5,810 nt of DNA from Bacteroidales bacterium UBA2716 (GCA_002354005.1 DEKS01000041.1:4419-10228), one strand, 5' to 3'; shown: positions 1 to 5,674, counted from the first letter of the stretch. Notes: generated by a model not told the origin, from the sequence alone. Numbers and translations are program-made.

Positions 1-867
1 GGCACCAACAAGTTCGTGAGCGCGGGCCTCAAGGACCAGTACGAGACCATCCCCGTACATGTGGATGTGAACATTGTGTACAACGACAAACTGGATATCG
101 AGGCCTTCCGCGCCTGGCGTCCGGACTACAAAGATGCGGAATTTGTGCTGGAAAACGGCGAGTACATCTGCGGCTGGGCCATTGAAAAGATGTCCAAGAG
201 CATGTACAATGTGGTGAATCCGGACAAGATTTGCGATACGTATGGGGCAGATACCCTGCGTCTGTACGAGATGTTCCTGGGTCCCATCGAGCAGGCTAAA
301 CCCTGGGATACCAAGGGAATTGACGGTGTAAACCGCTTCCTCAAGAAGTTCTGGCGTCTGTTCTGGGACCGCGAAGAGTGGCTGGTGACGGACGACGAAC
401 CCACCAAGGAGGAACTCAAGGCCCTGCACAAACTCATTGGCAAGGCGCAGGAAGATATTGAGCATTTCTCCTACAACACCACCATATCGGCCTTCATGAT
501 TGCCCTGAACGAGCTTGGAAGCTGCTCCAAGCGGGCCATCCTGGAACCGCTCACCATTGTGCTGAGCCCCTTTGCTCCGCACATTGCGGAGGAACTGTGG
601 CACCAGCTTGGGCACGAGGATTCCGTGGTGTACGCCTCGTTCCCGGAGTACCGCGAAGATCTGGCGGCCGACAATCTGGTGAAGTACCCGGTGTCGTTCA
701 ACGGCAAAACGCGTTTCTTCCTGGAGGCACCTGCGACGGATGCGCCGGCTGCCGTGGAAGCGGCCGTCCGTGCCCATGAGAAAACGCCCCAGTATGTGGG
801 TGATATGAGCATCGCCAAGGTGATTGTGGTTCCCGGACGTATTGTAAACGTGGTTTTGAAGAAATAA
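1..867 (+). CDS. leuS: Leucyl-tRNA synthetase, C-terminal part (5' truncated by window edge)
   Basis: Class Ia aminoacyl-tRNA synthetase that charges tRNA-Leu with leucine in the cytoplasm. The frame is open from base 1, so the gene starts outside the window; 288 residues are visible, and full-length bacterial enzymes are roughly 800-950. Seen directly: the KMSKS ATP-binding signature at visible residues 63-67, followed by MYNVVNPD and GADTLRLYEMFLGP; a helical anticodon-binding domain from about residue 135 (HKLIGKAQEDIEHF, then LSPFAPHIAEELW); and a C-terminal tRNA-contacting domain (VSFNGKTRFFLE through VPGRIVNVV). The signature plus the FAPHIAEELW helix separates LeuRS from the related Ile/Val enzymes. 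The stop TAA abuts the ATG of the next gene, so the YitT genes are probably co-transcribed with it. No disruption is seen. Confidence 0.96.
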   Translation, partial: GTNKFVSAGLKDQYETIPVHVDVNIVYNDKLDIEAFRAWRPDYKDAEFVLENGEYICGWAIEKMSKSMYNVVNPDKICDTYGADTLRLYEMFLGPIEQAKPWDTKGIDGVNRFLKKFWRLFWDREEWLVTDDEPTKEELKALHKLIGKAQEDIEHFSYNTTISAFMIALNELGSCSKRAILEPLTIVLSPFAPHIAEELWHQLGHEDSVVYASFPEYREDLAADNLVKYPVSFNGKTRFFLEAPATDAPAAVEAAVRAHEKTPQYVGDMSIAKVIVVPGRIVNVVLKK

Positions 868-1785
868 ATGATGACCAAGAAACAGTTTCTCATAGGCGTC
901 TTCGACTACATTGTCATTACCATCGGGGTTATCCTGTTTGTGATGGCGTGGCAGTCGTTCCTGCTTCCCAACAACATGATTGACGGTGGCCTCACAGGCG
1001 CATCGGCCCTGCTGGCCATGGTAACAGGCATCTCTGTGGATATCTGGTACTTTGGCATCAATGTGCTGCTGCTGGTGCTGGCCTGGTTCATTCTGGGGCA
1101 GGGATTCGGCCTCAAGACCATCTATGCCATCGTGCTTTCGACGGCCCTCTTCCGCATCCTGGGCAGTGAGAGCATGCGCTGCCTGTGGTCTGTGGAAGGG
1201 GAGGTGCTGTACGTGGGTGACGGCATCCTCGTGCCCATCATCGGCGGCCTCCTGGAAGCAGTGGGCCTGGCCCTCATTATCATGCGTGGCGGCTCCACCG
1301 GCGGAACGGACATCCTGGCGCTCATCGTGAACAAGTTCTGGCCCATCTCCGTTGGCCGGTTTTATCTCTTTGCCGACTTTATCGTCATTACCCTCCTGAT
1401 TTTCGTGCCCGGCCACTGCTTTACGGATGTGGTGTACGGCTACATTACCATGGGGATCTGCGCCTATGTCCTGGACCTGATCCTGCTGGGTAAGGATTCC
1501 ACGGTGCAGGTGCACATTTTCTCCAATCGGCAAAAGGAGATCGGGGACTATATCTGCCACCGGATGGAGCGTGGGGTCACTGCACTGAAGGCCCAGGGCT
1601 GGTACACCGGAGAAGAGCGGGATGTGCTGCTGGTGCTCATCCGCAAAACAGAGCTGCCGGAACTGACCAAAGCCATCAAAGATATTGATGCAAAGGCCTT
1701 TGTGAGCGTGGTGCCCGCCAACAACGTGTTTGGCGAGGGCTTTGACGAAATGAAAACCGGACTTACCAAGAAAAAGAAGAAATAA
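868..1785 (+). CDS. YitT family membrane protein (first of a tandem pair)
   Basis: Integral membrane protein of the YitT family, 305 residues, whose transported substrate is not established. The N-terminal part has hydrophobic segments near residues 13-33, 42-56, 60-79, 83-98, 118-139, 165-182 and 187-207. The first is followed by LLPNNMIDGGLTG and the fifth by the hallmark GGSTGGTD at 141-148. From about residue 211 there is a soluble domain of the DUF2179 type (VQVHIFSN, then RGVTALKAQGWYTG, then FVSVVPANNVFGEGF), ending in a lysine-rich tail. The ATG directly follows the leuS stop with no intervening base; a second ATG at 871 is an equally possible start. The tight junction implies translational coupling. 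The next gene is a divergent paralog one base away. Family assignment is firm; function is unknown. Confidence 0.93.
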   Translation: MMTKKQFLIGVFDYIVITIGVILFVMAWQSFLLPNNMIDGGLTGASALLAMVTGISVDIWYFGINVLLLVLAWFILGQGFGLKTIYAIVLSTALFRILGSESMRCLWSVEGEVLYVGDGILVPIIGGLLEAVGLALIIMRGGSTGGTDILALIVNKFWPISVGRFYLFADFIVITLLIFVPGHCFTDVVYGYITMGICAYVLDLILLGKDSTVQVHIFSNRQKEIGDYICHRMERGVTALKAQGWYTGEERDVLLVLIRKTELPELTKAIKDIDAKAFVSVVPANNVFGEGFDEMKTGLTKKKKK

Positions 1786-1786
1786 T

Positions 1787-2770
1787 ATGGCTTCAGCTTT
1801 TTTACAGAAATCGGTCCTGACGCAGGTCAAGGAGTGGCTCCTGGTCACGCTGGGCATCCTCATTTATGTGACGGGATGGTCCATGTTCCTGATTCCCAAC
1901 AACCTCATTGGCGGCGGCGTTTCGGGTATCAGTTCCATGATCCAGTATGCCACCAACGGCACCATCCAGATGGGTTACAGCTACTTCTTCCTCAACGCCA
2001 TCCTCATTATTGCCGCCATTGTGATTCTGGGCATGGGCTTCGGCGCCAAAACCATCTACGCCATTGTCCTGGCGTCGGTGGCCCTACGTTTTTTGCCCGG
2101 GCTCATTCCCGTGGCCATTATCAAAACCCTGGCTATTGACAACGGAAAGCTTCTGAGCGTACTCATGGGTGGTATCATGGCCGGTATCGGCATTGGCATG
2201 AGTATCTCCAACGGCGGCTCCACGGGCGGTACGGATATCATCGCCCTCATTTACACTAAATACCACAATGTGTCGCCGGGCAAGGTCATCCTGTTCCTGG
2301 ATTTTATCATCATCGGCTCTTCCATTTTCGTGCCTTCCTTCGTGCCGGAGCTGGACCCCATGACGGGGCAGCCGGTGCTGGATGCCGCCGGGAATCCCAT
2401 TACCTTCAAGATGCCGCTGGCGGAGAAGATTACTACCATCCTGTACGGCCTCATTCTGGTAACGGTGAACAGTTATGTGCTGGATATGTACATTTCCGGC
2501 TCGCAGCAGAGCGTGCAGCTGTTCATCCTTTCCAAGGAATATGAAAAGATTGCCGATGCCATCTCCAAGGAAATGCACCGCGGCGTCACCGTGCTGGACG
2601 GCAAGGGCTGGTACACCAAGCAGGACACCAAGGTGCTCATGGTCCTTACCCGCAAGACAGACCTGAACCTGATGCTGCGGTATATCAAATCCATCGACTC
2701 CAATGCGTTCCTTTCCGTGAGCTCCGTCAATGGCGTATACGGTAAAGGATTCGACACCATCAAAAAATAG
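1787..2770 (+). CDS. YitT family membrane protein (second of a tandem pair)
   Basis: Second YitT-family protein, 327 residues, paralogous to the gene before it. Shared landmarks in the same order: a first membrane segment followed by IPNNLIGGGVSG (about 36-47), FGAKTIYAIVLA (85-96), GGSTGGTD (143-150), and a C-terminal DUF2179-type domain (QSVQLFILSK, RGVTVLDGKGWYTKQD, FLSVSSVNGVYGKGFD). It is longer mainly because of an insertion at about 184-213 (containing DPMTGQPVLDAAGNP), which falls in a loop after a membrane segment. Only one base separates its ATG from the previous stop, so the two are probably one transcription unit and may form a hetero-oligomer; that last point is inference. A 293-codon open frame runs antisense to its second half but carries no recognisable domain. 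Confidence 0.93.
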   Translation: MASAFLQKSVLTQVKEWLLVTLGILIYVTGWSMFLIPNNLIGGGVSGISSMIQYATNGTIQMGYSYFFLNAILIIAAIVILGMGFGAKTIYAIVLASVALRFLPGLIPVAIIKTLAIDNGKLLSVLMGGIMAGIGIGMSISNGGSTGGTDIIALIYTKYHNVSPGKVILFLDFIIIGSSIFVPSFVPELDPMTGQPVLDAAGNPITFKMPLAEKITTILYGLILVTVNSYVLDMYISGSQQSVQLFILSKEYEKIADAISKEMHRGVTVLDGKGWYTKQDTKVLMVLTRKTDLNLMLRYIKSIDSNAFLSVSSVNGVYGKGFDTIKK

Positions 2771-2784
2771 CGTTCTTTGACATA
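2771..2784 (+). promoter_or_regulatory. boxA-like antitermination sequence (first copy)
   Basis: The sequence CGTTCTTTGACATA starts on the base after the yitT stop codon and lies 38 nt before the next ATG. It resembles the NusB/NusE-binding boxA of rRNA operons (E. coli TGCTCTTTAACA; Gram-positive and Bacteroidota leaders of the GTTCTTTGA type). A second copy differing at one of 14 positions lies at 5657-5670. Its role here is inferred. An alternative reading is a -33 TTTG element, but no convincing TAnnTTTG follows at the right distance. No pairing partner like that of the second copy was found. Confidence 0.45.
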
Positions 2785-2822
2785 GGGAAACGCGTCCGCG
2801 CAGCCCACCTTGTGAAACGCCC

Positions 2823-3350
2823 ATGAACCTGTTATTGTTGTTCCTGGCCTTTCTTCTGGTGTTGGCTGTGGCGGCGGGGGGAATCCTGCTCAAACACCTG
2901 CATCGGAAAGAGGCGCAGTTAAAATCCGTTCTGGAGCAATCCAGGCCGGAGGACGCTCCGTCCATCCCCTATGAAATGTCGGCGATCGATCAGTTGCTGT
3001 ATGACAGGTGTTGCCGGTATATGACCGAGCATAAACCGTTCCTGGTAGAATCTTTTTCGCTCCAGGATCTGGCGAATGCATTGTATACCAATAAAGGGTA
3101 TTTGAGCAAGACCATCAACCATTTTTCCGGCCGCAACTTCAGGACATACGTCAACTATTACCGGGTGATGTATGCCATGGAACTGTACCGGAACAATATG
3201 AGTTTGCGGGTCACGGACCTGTCCCAGTTGTCGGGCTTCCACTCCACCACTTCGTTCTTCCAAAGTTTCAAGAACGTAATGGGGGAGCCGCCCAGCCACT
3301 GGTGCTCCCGGGTTCGGCGAAAATACCTGAAAGACAATGAGAAAAACTAA
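2823..3350 (+). CDS. Membrane-anchored AraC-type helix-turn-helix regulator
   Basis: A 175-residue protein with one hydrophobic segment at about residues 3-23 and basic residues just after it (KHLHRKE), so the C-terminal part should face the cytoplasm. A charged linker (about 28-55) leads to a C-terminal AraC-type DNA-binding domain. Its first helix-turn-helix is about 80-101 (LQDLANALYTNKGYLSKTI) and its second about 128-150 (VTDLSQLSGFHSTTSFFQSFK), with MGEPPSHW after it where this family normally has a TGxxP turn. There is no sensor domain large enough to bind a ligand, so the signal is unknown. The start at 2823 includes the full membrane segment. It lies 52 nt after yitT with a boxA-like sequence between, and ends 21 nt from the convergent rluA-family gene. 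Target genes cannot be read from sequence. Confidence 0.85.
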   Translation: MNLLLLFLAFLLVLAVAAGGILLKHLHRKEAQLKSVLEQSRPEDAPSIPYEMSAIDQLLYDRCCRYMTEHKPFLVESFSLQDLANALYTNKGYLSKTINHFSGRNFRTYVNYYRVMYAMELYRNNMSLRVTDLSQLSGFHSTTSFFQSFKNVMGEPPSHWCSRVRRKYLKDNEKN

Positions 3351-3371
3351 CTAAAACCGGCGACGGACGCG

Positions 3372-4070
3372 TTACCCTTGTACTCCTTTCCAGCTATCCG
3401 GGACAGGAGCAGTTACATCCACCTCGGTCTTTTTGACGGGGTGGATGAATTGTATCCGGCGGGCCAGCAGGCAGATGCCGCCGTCCGGATTGGAGCGTTT
3501 TGCCCCGTATTTGAGGTCTCCTTTGATGGGACAGCCCATGTGGGAGAGCTGGCAACGGATCTGGTGGTGGCGGCCGGTGTAGAGCTCCACTTCCAGCAGG
3601 TAATAGCGGTCCGTGCTTTGGATGAGGGTGTATTTGAGCCGGGCCTCTTTGCCGTTTTTGCTCACATAGGACTTGTTCTGGGCCTCGTTGCGGGTGAGAT
3701 AGTCCGTGAGGGTGTCGGATGTCTTGGGCGGTTTACCGGCCGTGAGGGCCCAGTAGGTTTTGTGGACCTCTCCTTTGCGGAGCATCTCGTTCAGGCGTTC
3801 CAGGGCTTTGGAGGTTTTGGCAAAGAGGGTGACGCCGCTCACGGGACGGTCCAGGCGGTGGGGAACGCCCATGAATACCTGCCCGGGCTTGCTGTCCCGC
3901 TGGGCAATGAAGGCCTTGAGGGTCTCGCTCAGGGGCTCGTCACCGGTTTTGTCCCCCTGCACAATTTCCCCGGTGCGTTTGTTAAGCACAATGATGTGAT
4001 TGTCCTCATAGAGGATTCTTCCTTGCAGGTCCTGGAATTCTTCCGGGCCGATTTCTCTGTAAACTCCCAT
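3372..4070 (-). CDS. RluA-family RNA pseudouridine synthase
   Basis: Converts specific uridines in rRNA or tRNA to pseudouridine. The protein has 232 residues. The catalytic motif HRLDRPVSGVTLF is at 71-83, with Asp74 the expected catalytic residue. The second family motif, LYTGRHHQIRCQLSHMGCPI, is at 163-182, followed by GDLKYGA. ILYEDNHIIVLNK (19-31) is the usual start of the catalytic domain. There is no N-terminal S4 domain, so this is the short form; the exact target (RluA, RluC, RluD or TruC type) cannot be assigned. The ATG at 4070 sits 7 nt after a minus-strand TATCTTTG box, which supports this start. It is divergent from the plug-domain lipoprotein gene. The opposite strand is open across most of this gene, but that is a shadow. 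Confidence 0.93.
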   Translation of the reverse strand: MGVYREIGPEEFQDLQGRILYEDNHIIVLNKRTGEIVQGDKTGDEPLSETLKAFIAQRDSKPGQVFMGVPHRLDRPVSGVTLFAKTSKALERLNEMLRKGEVHKTYWALTAGKPPKTSDTLTDYLTRNEAQNKSYVSKNGKEARLKYTLIQSTDRYYLLEVELYTGRHHQIRCQLSHMGCPIKGDLKYGAKRSNPDGGICLLARRIQFIHPVKKTEVDVTAPVPDSWKGVQG

Positions 4071-4077
4071 AGCAGTG

Positions 4078-4085
4078 CAAAGATA
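4078..4085 (-). promoter_or_regulatory. -7 promoter box for the pseudouridine synthase gene
   Basis: On the minus strand, TATCTTTG matches the Bacteroidota -7 consensus TAnnTTTG and is followed by CACTGCT and then the ATG. No clear TTG stands at the usual -33 distance. The start codon lies 7 nt from the box, so the transcript would have almost no 5' leader. Confidence 0.6.
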
Positions 4086-4111
4086 CTGTTTTTTCTTGTG
4101 AAAAAATTTGT

Positions 4112-4119
4112 TAGTTTTG
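4112..4119 (+). promoter_or_regulatory. -7 promoter box for the plug-domain lipoprotein gene
   Basis: TAGTTTTG fits TAnnTTTG and is followed by CACTT and the ATG at 4125, leaving 5 nt between box and start codon. It forms a mirror image with the minus-strand box: AGTGCAAAgaTA at 4074-4085 and TAgtTTTGCACT at 4112-4123. The -33 region is a T-rich stretch without a clear TTG at standard spacing. Confidence 0.6.
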
Positions 4120-4124
4120 CACTT

Positions 4125-4571
4125 ATGAAACGAATTTTACAAATTGTTGCCTTGGGCGTTCTTGTTTGCAGCTGCGGCGTGTTCAAACGGAATACGGATG
4201 CCTATATCCCCCGCAGCGCGGAGGTGGTGGACATCGGGTATGGAAAGGCAGCCCGCGGAGATCTCACCTCGTCTGTTTCCAGTGTTCCTATCGACGAGAA
4301 CACATCGAATACGTACCGGGACATTTATGAGATGATTCAAGGGAAATGCTCCGGGGTGGTGGTAGAAGGGCAACGGATTATTATCCGGGGCATCAGCACC
4401 ATTTATGCGGGCACGGATCCGCTCTTTATTGTGGATGGCTCCGCCGTTTCTTCCATCGAATGGATTAATCCCCACGATGTAAAGAGCATCGATGTGCTCA
4501 AGGATGCTGCTGCCACTTCCATTTACGGCTCCCGCGGCGCCAACGGGGTGATTATCATTAATTTGAAGTAA
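4125..4571 (+). CDS. Small lipoprotein consisting of a SusC/RagA-type TonB plug domain
   Basis: A 148-residue protein. The N-terminus (MKRILQIVALGVLVCSC) is a short lipoprotein signal peptide with a plausible lipobox VCSC, making Cys17 the acylation site. What follows is the start of the SusC/RagA TonB-linked outer membrane protein pattern without the barrel: VDIGYGKAARGDLTSSVSSV (35-54; usual form VVxGYGxxxKxDLTGSVxxV), then IIIRGISTIYAGTDPLFIVD (85-104), DVKSIDVLKDAAATSIYGSR (118-137) and GANGVIIINLK. This ends at the native plug/barrel boundary and stops. Full SusC proteins are about 1,000 residues. The start at 4125 is chosen because of the signal peptide and the promoter box 5 nt before it; the frame is open far upstream, but that part is antisense to the pseudouridine synthase. 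No SusD-like gene is adjacent. A regulatory or decoy role is possible; function is unknown. Confidence 0.87.
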   Translation: MKRILQIVALGVLVCSCGVFKRNTDAYIPRSAEVVDIGYGKAARGDLTSSVSSVPIDENTSNTYRDIYEMIQGKCSGVVVEGQRIIIRGISTIYAGTDPLFIVDGSAVSSIEWINPHDVKSIDVLKDAAATSIYGSRGANGVIIINLK

Positions 4572-4584
4572 TGTCTTAGGAGCG

Positions 4585-4683
4585 CTAAAGCCGCTTGCGG
4601 GCATTATAATAAGACTGACGGCTGTTAAAACCGGATTCCAGGGCCACCTCATCTACATCCAAACGGCTCCTCCGGCCTAGAGA
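4585..4683 (-). pseudogene. Relic of an AraC-type regulator C-terminus
   Basis: Reading the minus strand downward from 4683 gives 32 codons ending at TAG (4587-4585), including RLDVDEVALESGFNSRQSYY and then NARKRL. This matches the second helix-turn-helix of AraC-family proteins (pattern I-x-E-V-A-x-x-S-G-F-N-S-x-x-x-F/Y). The frame is closed just upstream by TAG at 4686-4684, and there is no first helix-turn-helix, start codon or room for one before the phosphatase gene at 4708. It is best read as the surviving 3' end of a deleted or decayed regulator gene. It resembles, but is not a copy of, the second helix-turn-helix of the protein at 2823-3350. A frameshifted continuation into 4684-4707 is not recognisable. 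Confidence 0.6.
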
Positions 4684-4707
4684 CTATGATGAACTTCGGG
4701 TGCATTA

Positions 4708-5346
4708 CTATTCAAATACGTACTTGTCAAAGAAATCGGCATACTTCTTAGAATGCAAATCGCTTCCAACCCAGTCGTACATTCCCTCCGCCTGCAAGGC
4801 TTCTGCCCGCACGGAAACCGCCTTGCCATACATCCCTTCCAGCGTCCCCAAGTTCCGCTGGAACTGCGCCCCGGCCTCTTTCAATAGCCGATAATCCTCC
4901 ATCGTCAGGTAAAGATACCGTTCCGGATGCGCCAGCACCGGCTGGTATCCCTCGGCCAGCAACCAACGGATTTCGGCCGATGGCACAATGTTCCCAATCT
5001 TTGTCGGGTCATGGATGGGCAGCTCCACCAGAATGTGGTTCCCCTCCCAGGGCAGCAGCCACCGGTTCTTGCGCACGTCCACCCAAGTCTCTGGAATAAG
5101 CCGGTACTCCATGGACGGCACCAGCTCCAGCAAAATTCCACGCGCTAGAAGCTCCTTCCGGAGCAGCTCACAGGCCGATGCCACCGTCTTCGGTGTATTC
5201 CGGTAAAGGAAAGAACTGTGCGAGGTGCACACCACCCGCTCATATCCCCAGGACGCGAGCTTCGATGCCAGAAAAACGGATTCCTCCAGCGTCTGCGCCC
5301 CGTCATCGAGCCCGGGCAGGATATGGCAATGACAGTCGACTTTCAT
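4708..5346 (-). CDS. CpsB/YwqE-type PHP-family protein tyrosine phosphatase
   Basis: Metal-dependent phosphatase of the PHP superfamily. Relatives dephosphorylate the tyrosine kinases that control capsule or exopolysaccharide assembly. The chosen ATG at 5346 gives 212 residues, a little shorter than the usual 240-260. Motifs: DCHCHILPGLDDG (4-16) with metal ligands His6 and His8; CTSHSS with His43; SMEYRL with Glu80; HILVELP (104-110); LAHPERY with His140; RNLGTLEGMYGKAV (164-177); and GSDLHS with Asp196 and His198. All expected ligands are present, so it is probably active. The family usually has TPH and AEY where this has TSH and MEY. A TTG start 18 nt upstream would also keep the frame, but it lies inside the promoter, so ATG is preferred. 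No kinase gene is in the window. Confidence 0.9.
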   Translation of the reverse strand: MKVDCHCHILPGLDDGAQTLEESVFLASKLASWGYERVVCTSHSSFLYRNTPKTVASACELLRKELLARGILLELVPSMEYRLIPETWVDVRKNRWLLPWEGNHILVELPIHDPTKIGNIVPSAEIRWLLAEGYQPVLAHPERYLYLTMEDYRLLKEAGAQFQRNLGTLEGMYGKAVSVRAEALQAEGMYDWVGSDLHSKKYADFFDKYVFE

Positions 5347-5352
5347 AGATTG

Positions 5353-5383
5353 CAAATTTAGCAAAAAGACCGGGACGAAGCAA
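5353..5383 (-). promoter_or_regulatory. Promoter of the phosphatase gene (TTG-N20-TAAATTTG)
   Basis: On the minus strand a TTG (5383-5381) is followed by 20 nt and then TAAATTTG (5360-5353), a good match to the Bacteroidota TTG/TAnnTTTG promoter. The ATG at 5346 begins 6 nt after the box, so transcription would start at or next to the start codon. The -33 element lies in the loop of the overlapping hairpin at 5368-5396. Confidence 0.7.
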
Positions 5384-5396
5384 TCGGAGCCCGGTC
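5363..5396 (-). terminator. Terminator-like hairpin overlapping the phosphatase promoter
   Basis: On the minus strand GACCGGG (5396-5390) and CCCGGTC (5374-5368) form a perfect 7-bp GC-rich stem with a 15-nt loop, followed at once by five T (5367-5363). That is the layout of an intrinsic terminator for leftward transcription. No leftward gene is visible to its right, so it may instead block antisense transcription or act as a protein-binding palindrome around the -33 element. Confidence 0.5.
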
Positions 5397-5447
5397 AACC
5401 GCCGCATGCTTTCACGCTTACGGAAATATAGACGCCAAAAGCAAATA

Positions 5448-5489
5448 AATCTATCACACCGATAGAATCTGTTTAGCCAGTGATAGATT
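5448..5489. promoter_or_regulatory. Candidate operator: 10-bp inverted repeat plus a third half-site
   Basis: AATCTATCAC (5448-5457) and GTGATAGATT (5480-5489) are exact reverse complements, 22 nt apart and 32 bp centre to centre, about three helical turns. A related GATAGAATC lies between them at 5461-5469. The array ends 4 bp before the -33 TTG of the rightward promoter, a normal place for a regulator to bind. No T-run follows, so a terminator is unlikely. Confidence 0.45.
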
Positions 5490-5493
5490 CCGC

Positions 5494-5523
5494 TTGCATT
5501 TTCGTCTTTATATCGTAACTTTG
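5494..5523 (+). promoter_or_regulatory. Rightward promoter (TTG-N19-TAACTTTG)
   Basis: TTG at 5494-5496, 19 nt, then TAACTTTG at 5516-5523, a good match to the Bacteroidota consensus. Transcription should begin near 5529. Unlike the other promoters here, the first plausible start codon is about 150 nt downstream, leaving a long leader. Confidence 0.7.
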
Positions 5524-5575
5524 CCAACCGAAGCAGTTTCTATGCACACATAAACATTCTATAAGCCATAACAGG

Positions 5576-5674
5576 CACGTATTTCAACAACACCGGACGA
5601 AGGTCCACTCCAAAGGGCGTATTGTGCCCTGACGCGAGCGGCCGGGGGGCCGGTGACGTTCTTTGAAATACGTG
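5576..5674 (+). ncRNA. Structured 5' leader with long-range stem around boxA
   Basis: CACGTATTTCAA (5576-5587) pairs perfectly with TTGAAATACGTG (5663-5674). Inside it CACCGG (5591-5596) pairs with CCGGTG (5650-5655). Local hairpins sit within the enclosed stretch: GGAC/GTCC (5595-5598 with 5603-5606), AGGGC/GCCCT (5614-5618 with 5626-5630) and CGGCC/GGCCG (5639-5643 with 5648-5652). The last competes with CACCGG/CCGGTG, and the first overlaps it by two bases, so alternative folds are possible. It starts about 47 nt after the predicted transcription start. I do not recognise a known riboswitch class. Nested perfect pairing makes a cis-acting RNA likely, but this was folded by eye only. Confidence 0.5.
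5657..5670 (+). promoter_or_regulatory. boxA-like antitermination sequence (second copy), partly buried in the leader stem
   Basis: CGTTCTTTGAAATA resembles the NusB/NusE-binding boxA of rRNA leaders (GTTCTTTGAAAA type) and matches the copy at 2771-2784 at 13 of 14 positions. Its last eight bases (5663-5670) lie inside the 12-bp leader stem, so folding would hide them. Being in the leader of a transcript fits antitermination of a long operon; this role is inferred. Confidence 0.5.

Noticed and set aside
2084..2965. 293-codon minus-strand open frame across the second YitT gene and the start of the AraC-type gene
   Set aside because: Shadow of two well-supported plus-strand genes; no recognisable domain and no promoter box before its start.
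3378..4124. Long plus-strand open frame antisense to the pseudouridine synthase, in frame with the plug lipoprotein
   Set aside because: The opposite strand encodes a protein with clear catalytic motifs; the antisense translation shows no domain, and the lipoprotein's signal peptide and promoter box place its start at 4125.
5347..5364. Alternative TTG start for the phosphatase, six codons upstream
   Set aside because: It lies upstream of or within the -7 box and would require transcription to begin further upstream; the ATG at 5346 begins right at the conserved PHP motif.
5576..5674. Invertible DNA segment, as at phase-variable capsule promoters of Bacteroides
   Set aside because: The 12-bp inverted repeats enclose only 75 bp with no TAnnTTTG promoter inside on either strand; the promoter lies outside and already points rightward, so RNA pairing is the simpler reading.
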